A stretch of 64,000 bases of DNA from UBA2020 sp964551435 (GCA_964551435.1 CAZKBS010000004.1:97214-161213), one strand, 5' to 3'; positions 1 to 8,736 are shown, counted from the stretch's first letter. Translations and numbers: made by a program. The notes: generated by a model not told the origin, from the sequence alone.

Positions 1-923
1 CCGACCTTGGCGATAAAACCGTCGGCGCGAAGGTGAACGGGCGCATCGTGCCGCTCAATACCAAACTTGGCAATGGCGATCAGGTCGAAATCACCACATC
101 CAAAAGCCAGACGCCCAGCCCCAACTGGGAACGCTTCGTCGTCACCGGCAAGGCCAAGGCGCGTATCCGCCGTTTCATCCGCCTGCAGCAGCGCGAACAG
201 TACATGAGCCTTGGCAAGGCCATGCTGCAAAAAGTGCTGAAGCAGGAGGGGTATGATTACAACGAACGCCAGTTCAACCATGATATCTATCGCCAGTTCA
301 AAACCGAAAACCTCGAAGACCTGCTGACGGGTATCGGCTCCGGCCATATCGCCAGCCGCGAGGTTTTCTATGCCCTGCATCCCGAACAGCGCCCGAAAGA
401 AGCGCCGCCCAGCCTGCAGAATTTCGTGGCGCCCTCGCTCGAGAAAAAAACGCATGCAAAAGGCAAGGCGTCGATGCCGATCAAGGGGCTTATCCCCGGC
501 ATGGCCCTGCATTTCGCGCGCTGCTGCCACCCACTGCCGGGCGACCGCATCGTCGGCATTGTGACGACGGGCAAGGGCGTGACCATCCACACCATCGATT
601 GCGACACGCTGGAAAGTTTCGCCGACACGCCAGAGCGCTGGCTGGACGTATCGTGGGAAGACGGCGAAGACAGCCCCGAAAGCCATGTCGGCCGCCTGTT
701 GATTACGATTGCGAATACGCCGGGCGCGCTGGGCACGCTGTCGACGGTCATCGGCAAGAACCAGGGAAATATTACCAACCTTAAAATCATGAACCGGTCG
801 CTCGATTTCTGGGACATGATGATTGACGTTTATGTGCGCGACAGCCGGCATCTGAGCGATATCATCGCCGCCTTGCGCGCAACGCCGGAAATCACCTCCG
901 TCAACAGGGCGCGCAGCCGGTAG
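1..923 (+). CDS. Bifunctional (p)ppGpp synthetase/hydrolase (Rel/SpoT), C-terminal part
   Basis: The reading frame is open from the window edge, so the gene is cut at its 5' end and only about 306 C-terminal residues are visible. It begins inside a TGS domain (GDQVEITTSKSQTPSPNWE), continues through the helical linker, and has the zinc-finger/conserved-cysteine segment ARCCHPLPGDRIVGI near bases 515-560. A C-terminal ACT domain follows (LLITIANTPGALGTLSTVIG). This order is typical of long Rel/SpoT enzymes that make and degrade the stringent-response alarmone. The catalytic HD and synthetase domains lie outside the window, so activity cannot be judged. The next gene starts 6 bases after the stop. 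Confidence 0.93.
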   Translation, partial: DLGDKTVGAKVNGRIVPLNTKLGNGDQVEITTSKSQTPSPNWERFVVTGKAKARIRRFIRLQQREQYMSLGKAMLQKVLKQEGYDYNERQFNHDIYRQFKTENLEDLLTGIGSGHIASREVFYALHPEQRPKEAPPSLQNFVAPSLEKKTHAKGKASMPIKGLIPGMALHFARCCHPLPGDRIVGIVTTGKGVTIHTIDCDTLESFADTPERWLDVSWEDGEDSPESHVGRLLITIANTPGALGTLSTVIGKNQGNITNLKIMNRSLDFWDMMIDVYVRDSRHLSDIIAALRATPEITSVNRARSR

Positions 924-929
924 GCTTTC

Positions 930-1487
930 ATGTTCAAACGCCGCAAGCCACAAAGCCTTCGCCAGAAACTGCGCAATGTGTTCTGGCCGTGTATGGGCTG
1001 GCGGCGGCTGGCGCGGTATTATCTGCATCGGATCGGGCGGTTGTCCGGCACGCCCTATTTCATTGCGGCGGGTTTTGCCAGTGGTGTCGCGGTGTCCTTG
1101 ACGCCTTTTTTGGGTTTTCATCTGATACTGGGCGCGCTTATGTGCTGGCTGATGCGCGGGTCGCTGGTGGCGATGGTGATTGGCACGGTGATTGCGGGCA
1201 ACCCGTGGACGTTTCCTGTCATCTGGCTGGTGACGTATCACACGGGGCATTGGCTGATGGGGCATACGGATACGCTGGGCGCCATCGGCGTCGCACCCGC
1301 GCCGCACGCGCTCAGTTTGAAGCTGCTCATGGAAAGCCCCATGCAGCTGTTGGTGCCGATGACAATCGGTTGTCTGCCGTATTTGCTGCCGGGCTGGTTG
1401 ATCGGATTTTACGGTGTACGGCGTCTGGTATCGGGCTATAAACAGCGTCCGCCCGCAAAACAGGAAAAAGAAAGGAAAGCGGTATGA
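930..1487 (+). CDS. DUF2062 family membrane protein
   Basis: A 185-residue protein with a basic N-terminus and hydrophobic segments around residues 40-95 and 135-160. The block GFASGVAVSLTPFLGFH followed by a GNPWTFP motif is characteristic of DUF2062, a small inner-membrane family of unknown biochemical role. The gene sits between rel and acpS and its stop overlaps the acpS start (ATGA at 1484-1487), so the two are probably translationally coupled. The C-terminus is lysine/arginine-rich. No function beyond family membership can be supported. Confidence 0.85.
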   Translation: MFKRRKPQSLRQKLRNVFWPCMGWRRLARYYLHRIGRLSGTPYFIAAGFASGVAVSLTPFLGFHLILGALMCWLMRGSLVAMVIGTVIAGNPWTFPVIWLVTYHTGHWLMGHTDTLGAIGVAPAPHALSLKLLMESPMQLLVPMTIGCLPYLLPGWLIGFYGVRRLVSGYKQRPPAKQEKERKAV

Positions 1488-1891
1488 TTATCGGCACGGG
1501 GACGGATATCGTCAGCATCGACCGCATCCGCGCAGTGTTGCTGGACCATGGGGAGCGTTTCATTGAACGCTGCTTTACCGATGACGAACGCGAACATGTA
1601 GAGCGCCGCGCGGGCCGCGACAGCGATATTGCCGTCGCCGGTTATGCCAAGCGCTGGGCCGCCAAAGAGGCCTGCGCCAAGGCGCTGGGGTTGGGCATCC
1701 GCGACCATATCCATCTGAAAGATATAGCGGTTGTCAACGATTCCGCGGGCAAGCCGACCATCCGCCTCGACGGCGGCGCCAAAGAGCGTTTGACCAGCCT
1801 GACGCCAAGGGGTATGACCATGGATATACATGTCAGTCTCAGCGACGAGCCGCCCTATGCGCTGGCTTTTGTGATTATATCAGCGAGATAA
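1484..1891 (+). CDS. acpS: Holo-[acyl-carrier-protein] synthase
   Basis: A 135-residue enzyme that transfers 4'-phosphopantetheine from CoA to apo-ACP. The N-terminal IIGTGTDIVSIDRI block carries the metal-binding Asp, and AKRWAAKEACAKALG carries the conserved WxxKEA motif. Length matches the family (about 120-140). It overlaps the DUF2062 gene by four bases and is followed 7 bases later by lepB, the usual alphaproteobacterial acpS-lepB-rnc-era order. Confidence 0.96.
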   Translation: MIIGTGTDIVSIDRIRAVLLDHGERFIERCFTDDEREHVERRAGRDSDIAVAGYAKRWAAKEACAKALGLGIRDHIHLKDIAVVNDSAGKPTIRLDGGAKERLTSLTPRGMTMDIHVSLSDEPPYALAFVIISAR

Positions 1892-1898
1892 AACAGGA

Positions 1899-2771
1899 AT
1901 GAAAAACGTGACGACCGATCCGAACAAGATTTACACCGACATCAACGAAGCCGAAGAAAAAAAACGCGTGGCCGAAGGCGGCGGGGAAGATAAAAAAGAA
2001 AAAGACGATTTCACCGAACTCGTCAAGGCAATGGTGCTTGCCGCCGCGATTGCCCTGCTGATCCGCGCGTTTTTGTTCGAGCCGTTCAATATTCCCTCCG
2101 CGTCGATGTATCCGGCGCTGAAAATCGGCGATTATCTTTTTGTCGAAAAATACTCCTACGGCTACAGCCGCTATTCATTCCCGATGGGGATTGCGCCGTT
2201 TGACGGTCGCATGGGCGATGGCCGTCCCGAACGCGGTGATATCGCCGTTTTCCGCCAACCCAAAAAACCGGATATCGATTATATCAAACGCATCGTCGGC
2301 CTGCCGGGCGATACGCTGCAAATGATCGAAGGACGTCTTTACATCAACAGCATCCTTGTCCCGCGTGAATTTATCGGTACCGAAACCGTGACGGACCAGG
2401 ACGGTACGCGCATCTACCAAAAATATCTTGAAACACTGCCGAACGGCATCAAGCACAATATCTATGAACTGTCGGACGACGACCAGTACGACAACACCCC
2501 TGTTTATATCGTGCCCGAAGGACATTATTTCGCGATGGGCGATAACCGCGATGCCTCTCTCGACAGCCGGGCGCAGGATCAGGTCGGCTTCGTGCCCGAA
2601 GACAATCTGGTCGGCCGTGCGGGCTTCCTGTTCTTCTCGACCGAAGGCATCGGCGATAAATGTGTCAAGGACGGCACCTTTGCCGCTATGAAATCGGTGC
2701 TGTGCCAATTGGTCGAACGCCCGAAAGCCGTGCGCTACAGCCGGATTTTCAGCCGTGTCCAGAAACTCTGA
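1899..2771 (+). CDS. lepB: Signal peptidase I
   Basis: A 290-residue membrane serine protease that removes signal peptides from exported proteins. A charged cytoplasmic N-terminus (about 38 residues, rich in Lys/Glu) precedes one transmembrane helix (KAMVLAAAIALLIRAFLF). The catalytic Ser lies in PFNIPSASMYPAL (Ser69) and the catalytic Lys in DYIKRIVGLPGD. The family box GDNRDASLDSR follows at about residue 215. The end of the gene overlaps the start of rnc, so expression is probably coupled. Confidence 0.97.
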   Translation: MKNVTTDPNKIYTDINEAEEKKRVAEGGGEDKKEKDDFTELVKAMVLAAAIALLIRAFLFEPFNIPSASMYPALKIGDYLFVEKYSYGYSRYSFPMGIAPFDGRMGDGRPERGDIAVFRQPKKPDIDYIKRIVGLPGDTLQMIEGRLYINSILVPREFIGTETVTDQDGTRIYQKYLETLPNGIKHNIYELSDDDQYDNTPVYIVPEGHYFAMGDNRDASLDSRAQDQVGFVPEDNLVGRAGFLFFSTEGIGDKCVKDGTFAAMKSVLCQLVERPKAVRYSRIFSRVQKL

Positions 2772-3435
2772 TTTGCAAAAAAAGCTGGGCCATGTTTTCA
2801 CAGCGCCCGCGCTGCTGGAACAGGCGCTGACCCACGCCAGCCTGCGTACGGCGGCGCAGAATAACGAACGTCTGGAATTTCTGGGCGACCGTGTGCTGGG
2901 GCTGACGATTGCCGCGATGCTTTATGACGCGTTTCCCGATGAAAGCGAAGGGGCGCTGGCCAAGCGTCACACCGCCCTGGTGCAGCAGGCGGCGCTGGCC
3001 GCTATCGCGCGCGATATCGGCTTGCCCGATGCCATCCGCCTGTCGGACTCCGAACGCGCGGCGGGCGGTGCGGGCAAGGATGCCATTCTTGCCGATGCGC
3101 TGGAGGCGGTGATGGCGGCGGTTTTTCTCGATGCCGGTTTCGATGCCGCGCAGAAAATGGCGGTGCGTTTATTCGCGCCTTATCTGGAATCCTTTGCGGT
3201 GCCGCCGGAGGATCCTAAATCCAGTTTGCAGGAATGGGCGCAAAGCCGCAGCCTCGCGCTGCCGGTTTATGAAGTTATCGGCCAGTCGGGCCCCGACCAT
3301 GCGCCACTGTTCCGGATCTCCGTGCGTATCGACGGCTTCGCCGCCGAAGAGGCCGAGGCCAGCAGCAAACGTGCGGCGGAAAAAGCGGCAGCAAAAAAAC
3401 TTCTGGCCAAGATTACAGGGGGCGCATCCACATGA
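2755..3435 (+). CDS. rnc: Ribonuclease III
   Basis: A 226-residue double-strand-specific endoribonuclease that processes rRNA precursors and structured mRNAs. The signature NNERLEFLGDRVLGL is at residues 37-51, and a C-terminal double-stranded RNA-binding domain starts at about residue 150 (DPKSSLQEWAQ). The start used is GTG at 2755, inside the end of lepB. It is supported by the usual N-terminal length, since no ATG allows a complete nuclease domain. The stop overlaps the era start by four bases (ATGA). Confidence 0.96.
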   Translation: MSRNSDLQKKLGHVFTAPALLEQALTHASLRTAAQNNERLEFLGDRVLGLTIAAMLYDAFPDESEGALAKRHTALVQQAALAAIARDIGLPDAIRLSDSERAAGGAGKDAILADALEAVMAAVFLDAGFDAAQKMAVRLFAPYLESFAVPPEDPKSSLQEWAQSRSLALPVYEVIGQSGPDHAPLFRISVRIDGFAAEEAEASSKRAAEKAAAKKLLAKITGGAST

Positions 3436-4337
3436 CGGAACAGCAAACACGCTGCGGATTTGTCGGCATCATCGGCGCGCCGAATGCGGGTAAATCGACA
3501 CTGGTCAACCAGCTGGTGGGTGCGAAAGTCTCCATCGTCAGCCCCAAGGTGCAAACGACGCGCGTGCGCGTAATGGGCATTGTGAACCGCGGCGCGGCGC
3601 AAGTGATTTTCGTCGATACACCCGGTATTTTCGCGCCCAAAAAGCGTCTTGAAAAAGCGATGGTCGCCGCCGCGTGGCAGGGCATGCAGGATGCCGAAGT
3701 GACCATCCTGCTGGTCGATGCGTCCAAGGGCCGCGTCAACGACGATACGCGCGCGATTATCGAACGCCTGAAGCAGACGGGGCGCAAGATCGTGCTCGCG
3801 CTTAATAAAATCGATATGGTGAAAAAGGAAAAACTCCTCGAATTCGCGCAAACCTTGAGCGCGGAGGGGATTTTCAGCGATGTCTATATGGTCTCCGCCC
3901 TCAGCGGCGATGGCGTTGACCGTATGATGAACGACATTGCCCGCCGCATGCCCGAAGGTCCATGGATGTTCGGCGAAGACCAGATTTCCGATATGCCCAT
4001 GCGCCTACTGGCCGCCGAAATCACACGCGAGAAAATCTTTTTGCAGCTGGGTGATGAACTCCCCTATGCCTCCACCGTCGAAACCGAAAGCTGGGAAGAT
4101 TTCGACAACGGCAGCGTGAAGGTATCGCAAACCATCTACGTCATGCGCGATACGCAAAAAGCCATCGTGCTGGGCAAGGGCGGCACGCGCATCAAGAAAA
4201 TCGGTCAGGCCGCGCGCGAAGAGCTGGAAGAGATTCTGGAACGTCGCGTGCACCTGTCGCTTTTCGTCAAAGTCCGCGAAAAATGGACCGACGACCCCGC
4301 CCGCTACAGCGCCTGGGGCCTTGATTTCAATTCCTGA
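3432..4337 (+). CDS. era: GTPase Era
   Basis: A 301-residue GTPase that binds the 3' end of 16S rRNA and acts in 30S subunit assembly. Visible motifs are G1 GAPNAGKST, G3 DTPG, G4 NKID, and a C-terminal KH RNA-binding domain with GKGGTRIKKIG. Length is normal for Era. It is the last gene of the acpS-lepB-rnc-era run; a promoter-like sequence for the next gene begins 11 bases after the stop. Confidence 0.97.
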   Translation: MTEQQTRCGFVGIIGAPNAGKSTLVNQLVGAKVSIVSPKVQTTRVRVMGIVNRGAAQVIFVDTPGIFAPKKRLEKAMVAAAWQGMQDAEVTILLVDASKGRVNDDTRAIIERLKQTGRKIVLALNKIDMVKKEKLLEFAQTLSAEGIFSDVYMVSALSGDGVDRMMNDIARRMPEGPWMFGEDQISDMPMRLLAAEITREKIFLQLGDELPYASTVETESWEDFDNGSVKVSQTIYVMRDTQKAIVLGKGGTRIKKIGQAAREELEEILERRVHLSLFVKVREKWTDDPARYSAWGLDFNS

Positions 4338-4348
4338 GGCCAAAGCTC

Positions 4349-4378
4349 TTGACATAGGCTTATTATATTCTGTAAATT
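4349..4378 (+). promoter_or_regulatory. Probable sigma-70 promoter for the ankyrin gene at 4409
   Basis: A perfect -35 box TTGACA (4349-4354) is followed after 18 bases by TAAATT (4373-4378). Just downstream, CTTTCG-TCTT-CGAAAG forms a 6-bp hairpin immediately before the ribosome-binding region, so the transcript has a short structured 5' end. Confidence 0.5.
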
Positions 4379-4408
4379 CTTTCGTCTTCGAAAGAAAGGG
4401 CCCCGCGC

Positions 4409-5173
4409 ATGCTGCGCAAGATTTTCAGCAAGGTTTCCGGCAAAAGCGAGCATCAACTCGCCAATGACGCCCTGCGCGCGGCGGTCATCAAGGGCAACCT
4501 GCCTGCCGCGGCGCGAGAAATTGCGCGCGGTGCCGATGTGAATGCCGAAGATGCGAACAGGCAGACGCCGGTTTTTCTGGCGGCGGCCGGCGGCTATGCC
4601 GATGTGCTGCGCCTGCTGCTGGATCGTGGCGGCAAGGTCGATGCCGGAACGCCCGGCGAAGGGAAGGGCACGGCGCTGCTGGCGGCGATGGATGCGGGGC
4701 ATGATGATTGCGCCAGACTACTGATGGATCGCGGCGCGCGGCACGACCTGACGGATTACGACGGACGCTCGCCGCTGCATCTGGCGGTTTATAAAGGCAA
4801 CGATGCGCTGGCGCTGGATATTCTGGCGCGGGGCGTTGATGTGAATACGCAGAACCGCAGCGGCAATTCGCCCTTGCACGAAGCCATCACCAACAACAAC
4901 GAAACCATCGCCATCGCCTTGGTGCGCGCGGGGGCGGATGTCGCGTCCAAAGACCGCTGGGGCGCGCCTGCCGAAGACCGCGCTGTGGCCAAGGAAATGA
5001 AAGCGCTGAGCGCCGCTATCCGTGATGAAAAAGAACGTCCGGCCCGCGAAGCCGCCGCCGCAATAGCGGCTGCCGAGGCGCTGGCCGCCGCCATCGCGCA
5101 GGCAGATACGCTGCAAAGCGATACGGCGCTTCTGCCGCCGCTGCAGGTGCGCCGCCGCATCCCCTCGCCGTAA
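4409..5173 (+). CDS. Ankyrin repeat protein
   Basis: A 254-residue soluble protein with about five ankyrin repeats between residues 15 and 190, seen as recurring GADVN.., TPVFLAAAGGYADVLRLLLD, SPLHLAVYKGN and SPLHEAITNNN units. The last 55 residues are an alanine/glutamate-rich probable coiled coil followed by a Pro/Arg tail. No signal peptide or membrane segment is seen. It probably mediates protein-protein contact; the partner is unknown. It has its own promoter and is separate from the upstream era operon. Confidence 0.85.
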   Translation: MLRKIFSKVSGKSEHQLANDALRAAVIKGNLPAAAREIARGADVNAEDANRQTPVFLAAAGGYADVLRLLLDRGGKVDAGTPGEGKGTALLAAMDAGHDDCARLLMDRGARHDLTDYDGRSPLHLAVYKGNDALALDILARGVDVNTQNRSGNSPLHEAITNNNETIAIALVRAGADVASKDRWGAPAEDRAVAKEMKALSAAIRDEKERPAREAAAAIAAAEALAAAIAQADTLQSDTALLPPLQVRRRIPSP

Positions 5174-5242
5174 TGCGGAAAATGCGCATCCCGAGCAGGG
5201 AATTTTGCTCTAAAAACCTGCCCAAATCTGGATTTTGCCGTC

Positions 5243-5270
5243 TTTGCAAGCCGCGAATCGGTGCTATATT
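5243..5270 (+). promoter_or_regulatory. Probable gcrA promoter with an internal GANTC site
   Basis: A TATATT -10 box (5265-5270) lies 16 bases after a weak -35 (TTTGCA, 5243-5248). The spacer contains GAATC (5255-5259), a CcrM methylation site. GcrA in Caulobacter acts at promoters with methylated GANTC between -35 and -10, so this arrangement suggests feedback by GcrA on its own gene. The position is by eye. Confidence 0.45.
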
Positions 5271-5324
5271 CTGTGTCTTCGCGGCTCGACCGCCTACGTT
5301 TTATGTAATTGCAGGATTCCCCTT

Positions 5325-5966
5325 ATGAGCTGGACTGACGAGCGCATCGCGCTTCTCAAAAAGATGTGGAAAGACGGCAAGTCCGCCGCCGAAATCGCCA
5401 AAACGCTGGGCAAGGGCGTGACGCGCAACGCCGTCATCGGCAAGGCGCACCGCATGGGTCTGTCGGGCCGCCCGTCGCCCATCAAAAAACCCGCCGCGCC
5501 GAAAAAAGAACCGGCAGCGAAAAAAGAACGCGCCACAGCGGCCCCCGCCGCACCGGCGGCGCCTGCGGGCCGCGGCAAGAAAGCCGCCGTCACGCCGCCC
5601 GCCGCAACGGCCAAAGCCAGCGCGCAGCTGAACAAGGAAGTTGAAGAACTTAAAAGCATCCAGAAGGAAATCGTGCCCCTCGGCGGCGGTGTTCCGCTGA
5701 TTGATCTGACCGAACGCATGTGCAAATGGCCCATCGGCGATCCGCGCGATGCGGATTTCACGTTCTGCGGCCGCGGTATCCGCCCCGGCACGCCCTATTG
5801 CCCTGACCATGCGGCGATGGCCTATCAAACCTCCAGCCGCAGCCGCGGCACCGCAATGCATTCGCCCGCGCGCCAGAAAGCCGCCGCGGTCGAGGAGGTC
5901 GAGGTCGAAGTCGATGATGAAGTCGATGCAGAGGTCGATGACGACGATGTCGATGTCGTGGATTAA
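5325..5966 (+). CDS. gcrA: Cell-cycle transcriptional regulator GcrA
   Basis: A 213-residue alphaproteobacterial regulator that binds sigma-70 RNA polymerase and promoters bearing methylated GANTC. The diagnostic N-terminus MSWTDERIALLKKMWKDG and the helix-turn-helix segment NAVIGKAHRMGLSGRPSPIK are present. A Lys/Ala/Pro-rich linker follows, then the conserved Cys-rich segment MCKWPIGDPRDADFTFCG with PYCPDHA. The start at 5325 is chosen because it gives the conserved N-terminus. The last 25 or so residues are an unusual Val/Glu/Asp repeat (VEVEVDDEVDAEVDDD) beyond the usual family end. Confidence 0.95.
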   Translation: MSWTDERIALLKKMWKDGKSAAEIAKTLGKGVTRNAVIGKAHRMGLSGRPSPIKKPAAPKKEPAAKKERATAAPAAPAAPAGRGKKAAVTPPAATAKASAQLNKEVEELKSIQKEIVPLGGGVPLIDLTERMCKWPIGDPRDADFTFCGRGIRPGTPYCPDHAAMAYQTSSRSRGTAMHSPARQKAAAVEEVEVEVDDEVDAEVDDDDVDVVD

Positions 5967-5984
5967 GAATATCCCGCGTCAAAC

Positions 5985-6014
5985 AAAAAAGCCCCGCATT
6001 TGCGGGGCTTTTTT
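5985..6014. terminator. Bidirectional intrinsic terminator between gcrA and the GNAT gene
   Basis: GCCCCGC-ATTT-GCGGGGC, with A-runs before and T-runs after. It serves gcrA on the plus strand and the GNAT gene, which ends at 6031, on the minus strand. Confidence 0.9.
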
Positions 6015-6030
6015 GTTTGACGAGAGTGCC

Positions 6031-6576
6031 TTATTTATATTTTTCGTCGTATTCATGCGTGAGTATCCCCATGATGTGGTCGTCATGCCAGACACCATCG
6101 ATGAAAGCAGACTGCCGTTCTGTTCCTTCGTGCGTAAAGCCGCAAGCGGTATAACAACGGATGGCGCGGTGATTAAAAGCCAGAACCCGTAGGTCGATGC
6201 GGTGGAGTGCAAGAGTCTCGAACGCGTGCTTGAGTGCAAGGCGGATAGCTGCCCGACCTATGCCCCGCCCAAGGTTTTTTTCGTCAAACAAGCCAAGTGC
6301 CATACGTGCGCGTCTATCTTGCGGATGGATGTTATCGAGACGTATCTCGCCAGCGGCCACATCTTCTGCTGCGATAATCCATGCGCATGGATGGCGTAGA
6401 AGGTTTTCCATCCATTCTTCGGCCTCCGCGCGGGTAAGCGGTACAAACGCGTCCGAATCTCCGCCATACATGCGGTAGATGGAGGGGGAGGGCGGGAGCG
6501 ACAGACGTGTTTCAATATCCTGCGGCTGTGGAGGGCGCAGAATGACATGGGGGGTGGGGAGGTTTGTTTCCCGCAA
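6031..6576 (-). CDS. GNAT family N-acetyltransferase (RimJ/RimL type)
   Basis: A 181-residue acetyltransferase. The acetyl-CoA loop is seen as LGRGIGRAAIRLALKHAF, followed by FNHRAIRCYTACGF, typical of the RimJ/RimL-like branch. The N-terminus HVILRPPQPQDIETR is the usual first strand. The substrate is unknown (protein N-terminus or small molecule). The only start giving the full domain is TTG at 6574-6576, directly after the TGA of the upstream nfu-like gene, which implies coupled translation. Confidence 0.85.
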   Translation of the reverse strand: MRETNLPTPHVILRPPQPQDIETRLSLPPSPSIYRMYGGDSDAFVPLTRAEAEEWMENLLRHPCAWIIAAEDVAAGEIRLDNIHPQDRRARMALGLFDEKNLGRGIGRAAIRLALKHAFETLALHRIDLRVLAFNHRAIRCYTACGFTHEGTERQSAFIDGVWHDDHIMGILTHEYDEKYK

Positions 6577-7149
6577 TCAGTTCACCGGGCGCACTTCGGT
6601 CACTTCGGGGATGAAGTGGCGCAAAAGATTTTCGATACCGGTTTTCAGCGTCGCTGTCGATGACGGGCAGCCCGCGCAGGCGCCGCGCATTTGCAAATAA
6701 ACGATGCCGTCTTCGAAAGACGAGAACACGATATCGCCGCCATCTGCCGCGACGGCGGGGCGGATGCGGGTGTCCAGCAGTTCCTTGATCTGGCGCACGA
6801 TTTCATCGTCGTCTTCATGCGCGGTTGATGCGGCGGCATGATCAGCGTGGTGCAGGTGTTCGTCGTGCATCACGTTCTGTCCGGTTGTGAAATGTTCCAT
6901 CAGCGCGCCCAGCAGCAGGGGCTTCAGCTGCGTCCAAGATGCGGCATCGGTTTTGGTGATGGTCACGAAATCGCCGCCCAGAAAAACGCCGGCGACGCCG
7001 CCGATTTTCATCAGGCGCGCAGCGAGGGGCGATGCCGCCTCTGCCTTCGCAAGGTCGGTAAACTCGGCGGTGCCGGTCATCATGACTTCGCAGCCGGGCA
7101 GGAATTTGAGCGAGGCCGGGTTCGGCGTCTGTTCGGTCTGGATGAACAT
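6577..7149 (-). CDS. NifU-like iron-sulfur cluster scaffold/carrier (Nfu)
   Basis: A 190-residue protein of the Nfu type. The N-terminal Nfu domain begins MFIQTEQTPNPASLKFLPG and the C-terminal NifU domain carries the cluster-binding CxxC in RGACAGCPSSTATLKTGIE. It delivers Fe-S clusters to client enzymes. A histidine-rich linker (DEHLHHADHAA) sits between the domains. It lies 3 bases after the upstream flavoprotein gene on the same strand, so the two are probably co-transcribed. Confidence 0.95.
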   Translation of the reverse strand: MFIQTEQTPNPASLKFLPGCEVMMTGTAEFTDLAKAEAASPLAARLMKIGGVAGVFLGGDFVTITKTDAASWTQLKPLLLGALMEHFTTGQNVMHDEHLHHADHAAASTAHEDDDEIVRQIKELLDTRIRPAVAADGGDIVFSSFEDGIVYLQMRGACAGCPSSTATLKTGIENLLRHFIPEVTEVRPVN

Positions 7150-7152
7150 GGT

Positions 7153-8196
7153 TTACGGTTTTCCTTTGCTGGTTGAGTAGGTGAAATGGAGTTCCTGCCC
7201 CGGAAAAACAAGGGGGTGGATGGCATGGGCGGCCTGCGCGGCCTCTGCAAAACCGGTTAAAATCAGCTTCAGCTTGCGCGGGTAAGTGGCGACATCGCCA
7301 ATCGCAAAAATGCGCGGCGCGGCGCTTTCGCAGGTATCGGGCGTGACGGGGATGTGGAAATGCGCAATATCCAGCCCCCATTCGGATAGCGGCCCCAGCT
7401 GCGGCGTCAGGCCGAAAAAGGCCAGCAGGGCATCGGCTTCGATATGGCGCGGCGCGCCGTCCATATCCGCGACATCGATGCCAGTCATCATGCCGTTCGC
7501 GCCGTGCAGCGCATGCAGCTGATAGGGGATAACCATCTCGATACGGCTGTCCGGTGCGGCGGCGAGGATTTTGAGTTTTTCGACGCTGGCATCGGCGGCG
7601 CGGAATTTGTCGCGGCGATGCACCACATAAATTTTTTCCGCGACATCGGCCAGCGAGAGGGCCCAGTCGACTGCGCTGTCGCCGCCGCCCGCAATCACTA
7701 CGCGTTTGCCCGCGAAATCGGCGCGGCGTTTGACCATATAAAACACGCTTTTGTTTTCGAAGGCTTCGATGCCGTCAAGCGGCGGGCGGTTCGGCCCGAA
7801 CGCGCCCGCGCCTGCCGCGACAATAATCGCGGCGGCTTCGATGGCGGTGCCCTTGGAGGTGGTCACGCGCAGGCGGCCGCTGTCCAGACGCTCCAGCTTT
7901 TCCGCCTGTTCGCCCAGATGATAAACAGGGGCGAAGGGCGCGGCCTGCGCCTCCAGCTTTGCAATCAGATCGCCCGCCAGAATGTCGGGGTGCGCGGGGA
8001 TATCGTAAATCGGTTTTTCAGGATACAGCGCCGTGCATTGCCCGCCGATTTCCGCCAGCGCATCGACAACATGGCAGCGCATGCCCAGCATGCCGCATTC
8101 GAACACGGCAAACAGCCCCGTGGGCCCCGCGCCGATGATCAGCACGTCGGTTTGTCTGGCCGTTTCCGGCTTATCTGTTTTAAGTGTATTTTCCAT
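7153..8196 (-). CDS. NAD(P)/FAD oxidoreductase, ferredoxin-NADP/thioredoxin reductase-like
   Basis: A 347-residue flavoprotein with an N-terminal FAD-binding GAGPTGLFAVFECGMLG, an internal NAD(P)-binding GGGDSAVDWALSL at about residue 165, and a C-terminal FAIGDVATYP. The thioredoxin-reductase CxxC redox pair is absent, which places it with the thioredoxin-reductase-like ferredoxin-NADP reductases (YumC-type). The substrate is probably ferredoxin. Its operon with an Fe-S carrier fits an electron-supply role. Confidence 0.85.
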   Translation of the reverse strand: MENTLKTDKPETARQTDVLIIGAGPTGLFAVFECGMLGMRCHVVDALAEIGGQCTALYPEKPIYDIPAHPDILAGDLIAKLEAQAAPFAPVYHLGEQAEKLERLDSGRLRVTTSKGTAIEAAAIIVAAGAGAFGPNRPPLDGIEAFENKSVFYMVKRRADFAGKRVVIAGGGDSAVDWALSLADVAEKIYVVHRRDKFRAADASVEKLKILAAAPDSRIEMVIPYQLHALHGANGMMTGIDVADMDGAPRHIEADALLAFFGLTPQLGPLSEWGLDIAHFHIPVTPDTCESAAPRIFAIGDVATYPRKLKLILTGFAEAAQAAHAIHPLVFPGQELHFTYSTSKGKP

Positions 8197-8244
8197 GCCA
8201 CTGCCTTTAGAATACGGGCATTAAGTACCACAGGAGTCCCGCAA

Positions 8245-8736
8245 ATGCCACCCGTCCCGCCCCCTGTTTCGCAACGCATTGAAAATGAAGCGGAACTTGG
8301 GCCGTTCGCCGCGCGGCTGGCGGGGCTGCTGGCGCCCGGCGACATGCTGGCCCTGCGCGGGGGGCTGGGGGCGGGCAAAACGGCGCTCAGCCGTGCGCTC
8401 ATCCGCCACCTGCTCGGCCATGCGGACGAAGAAGTACCGAGCCCGACCTTCACGCTGGTGCAAATGTACGACGCGCCGGATTTTACCATCTGGCATTTCG
8501 ATCTCTACAGGCTGGAGGACGAGGAGCGCGACATTCTGGAATTGGGCTGGGAAGAAGCCCGCCGCGGCGGCGTCGCGCTGGTCGAATGGCCGGAGAGACT
8601 GGGTGGTCTTTTGCCCGCCAATCGGCTAGAAATAAATATCGATTTCGAAAGCAACAACGACCAGACGGCAGAGGCGCGCGTCATCACCCTCACAGGCCAC
8701 GGCGCATGGCATGCGCGGCTGGCCGCGTGGCGGTAG
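8245..8736 (+). CDS. tsaE: tRNA threonylcarbamoyladenosine biosynthesis ATPase TsaE
   Basis: A 163-residue ATPase that drives turnover of the TsaBD complex for t6A37 in ANN-decoding tRNAs. It has Walker A (GGLGAGKTALSRAL), the PSPTFTLVQMY switch region, HFDLYRLED and VEWPERL motifs. Start ATG 8245 is chosen because CACAGGAGTCC supplies a ribosome-binding site and the length matches the family. The reading frame stays open far upstream but is antisense to the flavoprotein gene. Confidence 0.95.
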   Translation: MPPVPPPVSQRIENEAELGPFAARLAGLLAPGDMLALRGGLGAGKTALSRALIRHLLGHADEEVPSPTFTLVQMYDAPDFTIWHFDLYRLEDEERDILELGWEEARRGGVALVEWPERLGGLLPANRLEINIDFESNNDQTAEARVITLTGHGAWHARLAAWR

